From CADEGZ01 sp035443705 (GTDB taxonomy: Bacteria; Pseudomonadota; Gammaproteobacteria; UBA6186; Azoamicaceae), in contig DAORSV010000016.1 in NCBI GenBank assembly GCA_035443705.1, positions 1-25,478 on the forward strand: a stretch of DNA of 25,478 bases, in the 5' to 3' direction. Shown piece by piece: positions 21,183-25,478 of the stretch (the stretch's first letter is position 1; the number at the start of each line of letters is the position of its first letter). Position numbers and translations under genes: made by a program. Under the pieces are notes generated by a model. That model did not search any database, was not told the origin of the DNA, and worked only from the letters and a program-made list of their open reading frames with translations.

Positions 21183-21285
21183 TTTTCACTCCTGCTACTC
21201 TACAGACTTAGATATTAAGACAATGAGATCTAATCCCATCGTCCGATAGTGTAGCAAAAATTCAATAAGAAACCACGGGGTAAGC

Positions 21286-21891
21286 ATGTTGATTGCAGGC
21301 GTAGATGAAGCCGGTAGAGGCCCACTGGCAGGACCGGTTATCTCCGCTGTTGTGATTTTAGATCCCAATAAAAAAATTAAAAATTTGGCAGATTCGAAGA
21401 AGTTAAGCGAAGTTCGACGCGAATCATTATTTATTGAAATTTGTGAGAAGGCAATTGCTTTTGGTATAGGCCGAGCAGAAGCGTTTGAAATCGATCGTAT
21501 TAATATTTTGCAAGCCACGTTACTCTCTATGCAAAGAGCGGTTGCGGCACTCGCTGTTCGTCCTACGGAAGTGTTGGTTGATGGGAATTGTTGTCCGATC
21601 CTAGAATATCCAACACGGGCAATCATCAATGGGGATAATCTAATTCCTGCTATCAGCGCTGCATCCATATTGGCAAAAGTCACGCGCGATCGCGAAATGG
21701 TTATTTTAGATAAAGCATTTCCGGAATATGGTTTTGCAAAACATAAGGGTTATCCAACGGCAATGCATCGGATGATTTTAACAATGCTTGGTCCTTGTAA
21801 AATTCATCGCTTAAGTTTTGGACCTGTTAAAGAAGCTTTGAAACGGTCTCTTGCAAATAGTTTAGTACAGACAGAAATGACAGCAGACTAA
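21286..21891 (+). CDS. rnhB: Ribonuclease HII
   Basis: Cuts RNA embedded in DNA, removing misincorporated ribonucleotides. The 201-residue protein (E. coli 198) starts with the signature GVDEAGRGPLAGPVISAVV carrying the first catalytic Asp and Glu; LVDGN supplies the next Asp and SAASILAKVTRDREM the last. AKHKGYPTAMH is also typical. ATG 21286 follows GGGGTA. An overlapping minus-strand reading frame is only its shadow. The dnaE ATG follows one base after its stop codon, as in the standard lpxB-rnhB-dnaE order. Confidence 0.96.
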   Translation: MLIAGVDEAGRGPLAGPVISAVVILDPNKKIKNLADSKKLSEVRRESLFIEICEKAIAFGIGRAEAFEIDRINILQATLLSMQRAVAALAVRPTEVLVDGNCCPILEYPTRAIINGDNLIPAISAASILAKVTRDREMVILDKAFPEYGFAKHKGYPTAMHRMILTMLGPCKIHRLSFGPVKEALKRSLANSLVQTEMTAD

Positions 21892-21892
21892 A

Positions 21893-24800
21893 ATGACAGA
21901 TCCTCAATTTGTACATTTACATTTACACAGTGAATATTCGTTGGTGGACGGACTTGTTCGTATTGATGAATGCTGCGACGCGATTGTTAGTCAAAAAAGT
22001 AGTGCCGTTGCTATTACAGATCAATGTAATTTGTTTGCAATGGTCAAGTTTTATCAAGCAGCAGAATCGGCTGGCATAAAACCGATTATTGGTACAGATG
22101 TTTGGTTAATGAATGAAGCGGATCCCAGTCAACCTTTTCGATTGATTTTGCTTTGTCAAAACATGGTAGGTTATCGCAATTTAACTGAAATTGTGTCTCG
22201 TTCTTATGTCGAAGGTCAATTTGCGGACAAACCGCAAATAAAAAAGGCGTGGCTTAGTGAAAAAAACACGGGACTCATTCTGATTGCTTCTGCAAGAGAA
22301 AGTGATATCGCTAAAGCGTTGTTAGGGACTGATTCTGAATCAGAATCTGCTGAAAAATTAGTTAAAGAGTGGTTCGCCATTTTTAATGATCGATTTTATC
22401 TCGAGATCATACGAACTAATCGCAGTGATGAAGGAAGGTATAATCAAGCATTGGTTGCGCTAGCAGAAAAAACAGGATGTCCTCTCGTTGCGACTAATGA
22501 TGTTCGATTTATAAACAGGGAAGATTTTGAAGCACACGAAGCACGGGTGTGTATTCATGAAGGTACGACATTAAGTGATCCAAAACGTTCTAAAAATTTT
22601 AGTGAAGAACAATATCTGAAGTCACCTTTCGAGATGCAAGCACTCTTTTCAGATTTGCCAGAAGCGATTGAAAATAGCGTTGAAATTGCCAAACGTTGTA
22701 ATTTTGAATTAAAGCTTGGAAAAATTTATTTACCCAATTATCCAGTGCCGGTTGATACAACGATTCAACAGTATTTTATAGATTTGGCACATCAAAGGTT
22801 AAAAAACAAATTTGCTAATCATCCGATTCCCGATTTGTATAAAGACAGATTAAACACAGAATTAACGGTTTTAAATTCGATGGGGTATGCGGGTTATTTT
22901 TTAATTGTCGCAGACTTTATTCAATGGGCACGTGATAATAAAATTCCCGTAGGTCCGGGTCGTGGGTCGGGTGCTGGTTCCCTTGTTGCTTTTGCTCTGG
23001 GTATTACGGGATTGGATCCCTTGCAATATGATTTACTTTTTGAACGATTTTTGAACCCAGAACGCGTTTCAATGCCCGACTTTGATATTGACTTTTGCAT
23101 GGAAGGTCGGGATCGCGTTATTGATTATGTGGCAAATACCTATGGTCGAGAATCCGTTTCACAAATTATTACTTATGGCACAATGGCTGCAAAAGCTGTT
23201 ATTCGAGATGTGGGGCGAGCATTAGGACATCCTTATGGATTTGTCGATAAAATCGCAAAATTAATCCCCATGGAGTTGGGTATTACCTTAGAAAAAGCCT
23301 TAAATCAAGAAGAGGTTTTAAAGCAACGCTATTCAGACGAAAACGAAGTTAAAACACTGATTGATTTGGCAAAAAAACTAGAAGGCGTTACTCGAAATGC
23401 GGGGAAGCATGCCGGCGGTGTTGTGATTGCACCATCGAAGCTTATCGATTTTACGCCGCTCTATTGCGATGCAAAAGAAGGACATTTATTAACGCAATTT
23501 GATAAAGATGACGTAGAAGCGATTGGCTTGGTAAAGTTCGACTTTTTGGGTTTAAGAACGCTCACGATTATTGATTGGGCTGTGGAAGCGATTAATAAAA
23601 TCAATCTCAAAAACAATAAAGAACACATTGATATTGAGAAAATTCCTTTAGATGACGTAGAAGTGTTTGATTTATTAAAAGCGTGCAATACAACCGCTGT
23701 GTTTCAGTTAGAATCTCGTGGTATGAAGGATTTGGTTAAACGATTACAGCCGGATAATTTTGAAGAAATTATTGCCTTGGTTGCTTTATTTAGACCAGGA
23801 CCGCTGCAGTCTGGTATGGTCGATGACTTTATTAATCGCAAACATGGTCGCGAAATTCCCGAATATTTGGATCCGAAATTAACGCATATTTTAAAGCCGA
23901 CTTATGGGGTTATTTTATATCAAGAACAGGTGATGCAAATTGCCCAAGTGTTGGCGGGATATACTTTAGGCGCAGCCGATTTGTTGCGGCGTGCGATGGG
24001 TAAGAAAAAACCCGAAGAAATGGCAAAACAGCGTGCTATATTTGTGAAGGGTTCAGTCGAAAGAGGTGTGTCTGAGCACTCAGCAACCCATATTTTTGAT
24101 TTAATGGAAAAATTTGCAGGCTATGGTTTTAATAAATCACACTCTGCGGCTTACGCGTTGATTACGTATCAAACCGCCTGGTTAAAAACGCATTACAAAG
24201 AAGCCTTTATGGCAGCGGTATTGTCTTCTGATATGGCAAATACGGATAAGATAGTTGTTTTTGTGCATGAATGTTCTGAAAACAAAATTAGTATTGTGCC
24301 GCCTGACGTGAATAAAAGTCTGTTTAAATTTTCTGTAGACGAACAGAATCGAATTTTATATGGATTAGGTGCAATTAAAGGAGTCGGAGAATCTGCTATA
24401 GAAGGTATTATTGAGGCACGCGCTGCGAAACCTTTTCAAGACATATTTGATTTTTGTTCTCGCATAGACGGTCGTAAAGTGAGTCGTCGTGTTTTAGAAG
24501 CGCTTGTGCGTGCGGGTGCTTTTGATTGTTTCGGTGTAGATTTTACACAGCGTGCCGAATGGATGGAAACATTAAGCGATGCCGTTCATGCTGCGGAGCA
24601 AATCTCTAAAAATCGATCGCGTGGTCAGACGGATTTATTTGGCGATTCTTTTTCGGCCGAAGATATCAAGGCGTCTGCGAAACCTAAAAATATCGAACCT
24701 TGGTCTGAATCGGTTCGTTTACAAGGTGAAAAAGAGTCTTTAGGACTTTATTTAACAGGTCATCCTTTGGCAGAATATGAAGAAGAATTATCGCATATTC

Positions 24801-25348
24801 GCACCAGCACGATTCGTGATTTAAAAGTGGAACGGAATCAAAGTTGTGTGATTACCGGATTAATTGTTACAGTACGTACGTTGATGACGCGCAAAGGCGA
24901 CAGGATGGCTTTTGTTACCCTAGATGATAGAACGGGTAGACAAGAAATTGCTATTTTTTCGGATCAATATCGAGAGAACAAGGAACTTTTAGTCAAAGAC
25001 AATTTGGTGATAGTCACTGGAGAAGTGAGTATCGATACGTACTCAGGTGGTTACAAAATGCGTTGCAAGGAAATCATGAGTTTAGAAAAATCCAGATTAA
25101 AGTCGGCAAAGTTTTTAAAAGTGGTTGTCTCGTCTTTGGAATTGGGTGAAAATTTTGCAAAGAAGCTGATGGACACCATCAAACCCTATCAAGTCCAAGA
25201 AGGGTGTCCTGTACAGATCGTTTATGAGCGCAATGAATCTTTGGTGTTTTTGCGTTTAGGAGAAGATTGGCGAGTAAATCCCAAAGAAACGTTGGTTGAT
25301 ACCCTAGAGCGGTTACCCGGCATTGCAAGCGTTGAGGTTGGATATTAA
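21893..25348 (+). CDS. dnaE: DNA polymerase III alpha subunit
   Basis: Replicative DNA polymerase of the holoenzyme. The 1151-residue protein has the N-terminal PHP domain (FVHLHLHSEYSLVDGL, about residues 5-20), the polymerase palm with catalytic Asp398 and Asp400 in MPDFDIDFCMEGRD and Asp550 in VKFDFLGLRTL, the fingers with VGPGRGSGAGSLVAF, a helix-hairpin-helix region (GLGAIKGVGESAI), the internal clamp-binding motif QTDLF at 912-916, and an OB fold (VITGLIVTVRTLMTRKGDR). Length and motif positions track E. coli DnaE (1160). It is coupled to rnhB with one base between them. Confidence 0.97.
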   Translation: MTDPQFVHLHLHSEYSLVDGLVRIDECCDAIVSQKSSAVAITDQCNLFAMVKFYQAAESAGIKPIIGTDVWLMNEADPSQPFRLILLCQNMVGYRNLTEIVSRSYVEGQFADKPQIKKAWLSEKNTGLILIASARESDIAKALLGTDSESESAEKLVKEWFAIFNDRFYLEIIRTNRSDEGRYNQALVALAEKTGCPLVATNDVRFINREDFEAHEARVCIHEGTTLSDPKRSKNFSEEQYLKSPFEMQALFSDLPEAIENSVEIAKRCNFELKLGKIYLPNYPVPVDTTIQQYFIDLAHQRLKNKFANHPIPDLYKDRLNTELTVLNSMGYAGYFLIVADFIQWARDNKIPVGPGRGSGAGSLVAFALGITGLDPLQYDLLFERFLNPERVSMPDFDIDFCMEGRDRVIDYVANTYGRESVSQIITYGTMAAKAVIRDVGRALGHPYGFVDKIAKLIPMELGITLEKALNQEEVLKQRYSDENEVKTLIDLAKKLEGVTRNAGKHAGGVVIAPSKLIDFTPLYCDAKEGHLLTQFDKDDVEAIGLVKFDFLGLRTLTIIDWAVEAINKINLKNNKEHIDIEKIPLDDVEVFDLLKACNTTAVFQLESRGMKDLVKRLQPDNFEEIIALVALFRPGPLQSGMVDDFINRKHGREIPEYLDPKLTHILKPTYGVILYQEQVMQIAQVLAGYTLGAADLLRRAMGKKKPEEMAKQRAIFVKGSVERGVSEHSATHIFDLMEKFAGYGFNKSHSAAYALITYQTAWLKTHYKEAFMAAVLSSDMANTDKIVVFVHECSENKISIVPPDVNKSLFKFSVDEQNRILYGLGAIKGVGESAIEGIIEARAAKPFQDIFDFCSRIDGRKVSRRVLEALVRAGAFDCFGVDFTQRAEWMETLSDAVHAAEQISKNRSRGQTDLFGDSFSAEDIKASAKPKNIEPWSESVRLQGEKESLGLYLTGHPLAEYEEELSHIRTSTIRDLKVERNQSCVITGLIVTVRTLMTRKGDRMAFVTLDDRTGRQEIAIFSDQYRENKELLVKDNLVIVTGEVSIDTYSGGYKMRCKEIMSLEKSRLKSAKFLKVVVSSLELGENFAKKLMDTIKPYQVQEGCPVQIVYERNESLVFLRLGEDWRVNPKETLVDTLERLPGIASVEVGY

Positions 25349-25439
25349 AAATGTTTACTAGCTAACTTGTTTTTTTGGTGTTTGTCTAAGTCATCATTTT
25401 TCGGTAACCTTAAGGTGTCTCTTAGGGGGAACACGTCAA

Positions 25440-25478
25440 ATGAGCTTAAGCACAAATTATTTAGAATTTGAACGGCCT
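25440..25478 (+). CDS. accA: Acetyl-CoA carboxylase carboxyltransferase alpha subunit, 3' end outside the window
   Basis: Only the first 13 codons are present, reading MSLSTNYLEFERP, which resembles the AccA N-terminus (E. coli MSLNFLDFEQP). TAGGGGGA lies about ten bases upstream of the ATG. The position directly after dnaE is the standard place for accA in gammaproteobacteria. The 91-base spacer after dnaE holds no clear promoter that I can recognise. Identification rests on context plus a short N-terminus. Confidence 0.8.
   Translation, partial: MSLSTNYLEFERP

Overview
The window is a chromosomal segment of a gammaproteobacterium, most likely an intracellular or host-associated member of the Legionellales (Coxiella/Legionella side). 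The assignment rests on gene order and content, not on a database search. The backbone is the classic gammaproteobacterial run pyrH - frr - (dxr) - uppS - cdsA - rseP - bamA - skp - lpxD - fabZ - lpxA - lpxB - rnhB - dnaE - accA, all on the + strand and mostly with overlapping or touching genes. pyrH is cut by the left edge and accA by the right edge.

Three things depart from that backbone. (1) dxr is absent: frr and uppS overlap by one base. Between cdsA and rseP there is instead a complete mevalonate pathway in one tight + strand operon (HMG-CoA reductase, HMG-CoA synthase, mevalonate kinase, phosphomevalonate kinase, diphosphomevalonate decarboxylase, type 1 IPP isomerase). The last gene overlaps rseP, so isoprenoid supply is wired directly into the envelope-biogenesis operon, while uppS just upstream consumes the isoprenoids. 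(2) Between cdsA and the mevalonate operon lies an accessory block (about 2690-5800): a minus-strand gene for a protein with a eukaryotic-type Dbl-homology (RhoGEF) domain, a strong candidate for a secreted host-directed effector, and a + strand Xre/RES toxin-antitoxin pair with its own promoter and a candidate operator. (3) Between lpxB and rnhB lies a second accessory block (about 19260-21285), on the minus strand: an MqsA-type antitoxin whose MqsR toxin survives only as a 38-codon 3' remnant, a long intergenic region with a dispersed-type palindromic repeat, and an unusual fusion of peptide deformylase to a YchJ-like SEC-C/NTF2-like domain.

A run of exactly 100 N (18382-18481) is an assembly gap. 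It falls right at the stop codon of lpxA and removes the first 120 or so residues of lpxB. The single reading frame that crosses it is an artefact.

Functionally, the backbone makes nucleotides (pyrH), recycles ribosomes (frr), makes undecaprenyl diphosphate and CDP-diacylglycerol (uppS, cdsA), runs the envelope stress protease (rseP), assembles outer-membrane proteins (bamA, skp), starts lipid A and fatty acid synthesis (lpxD, fabZ, lpxA, lpxB, accA) and replicates DNA (rnhB, dnaE). I saw no tRNA, rRNA, CRISPR array or intact insertion sequence.
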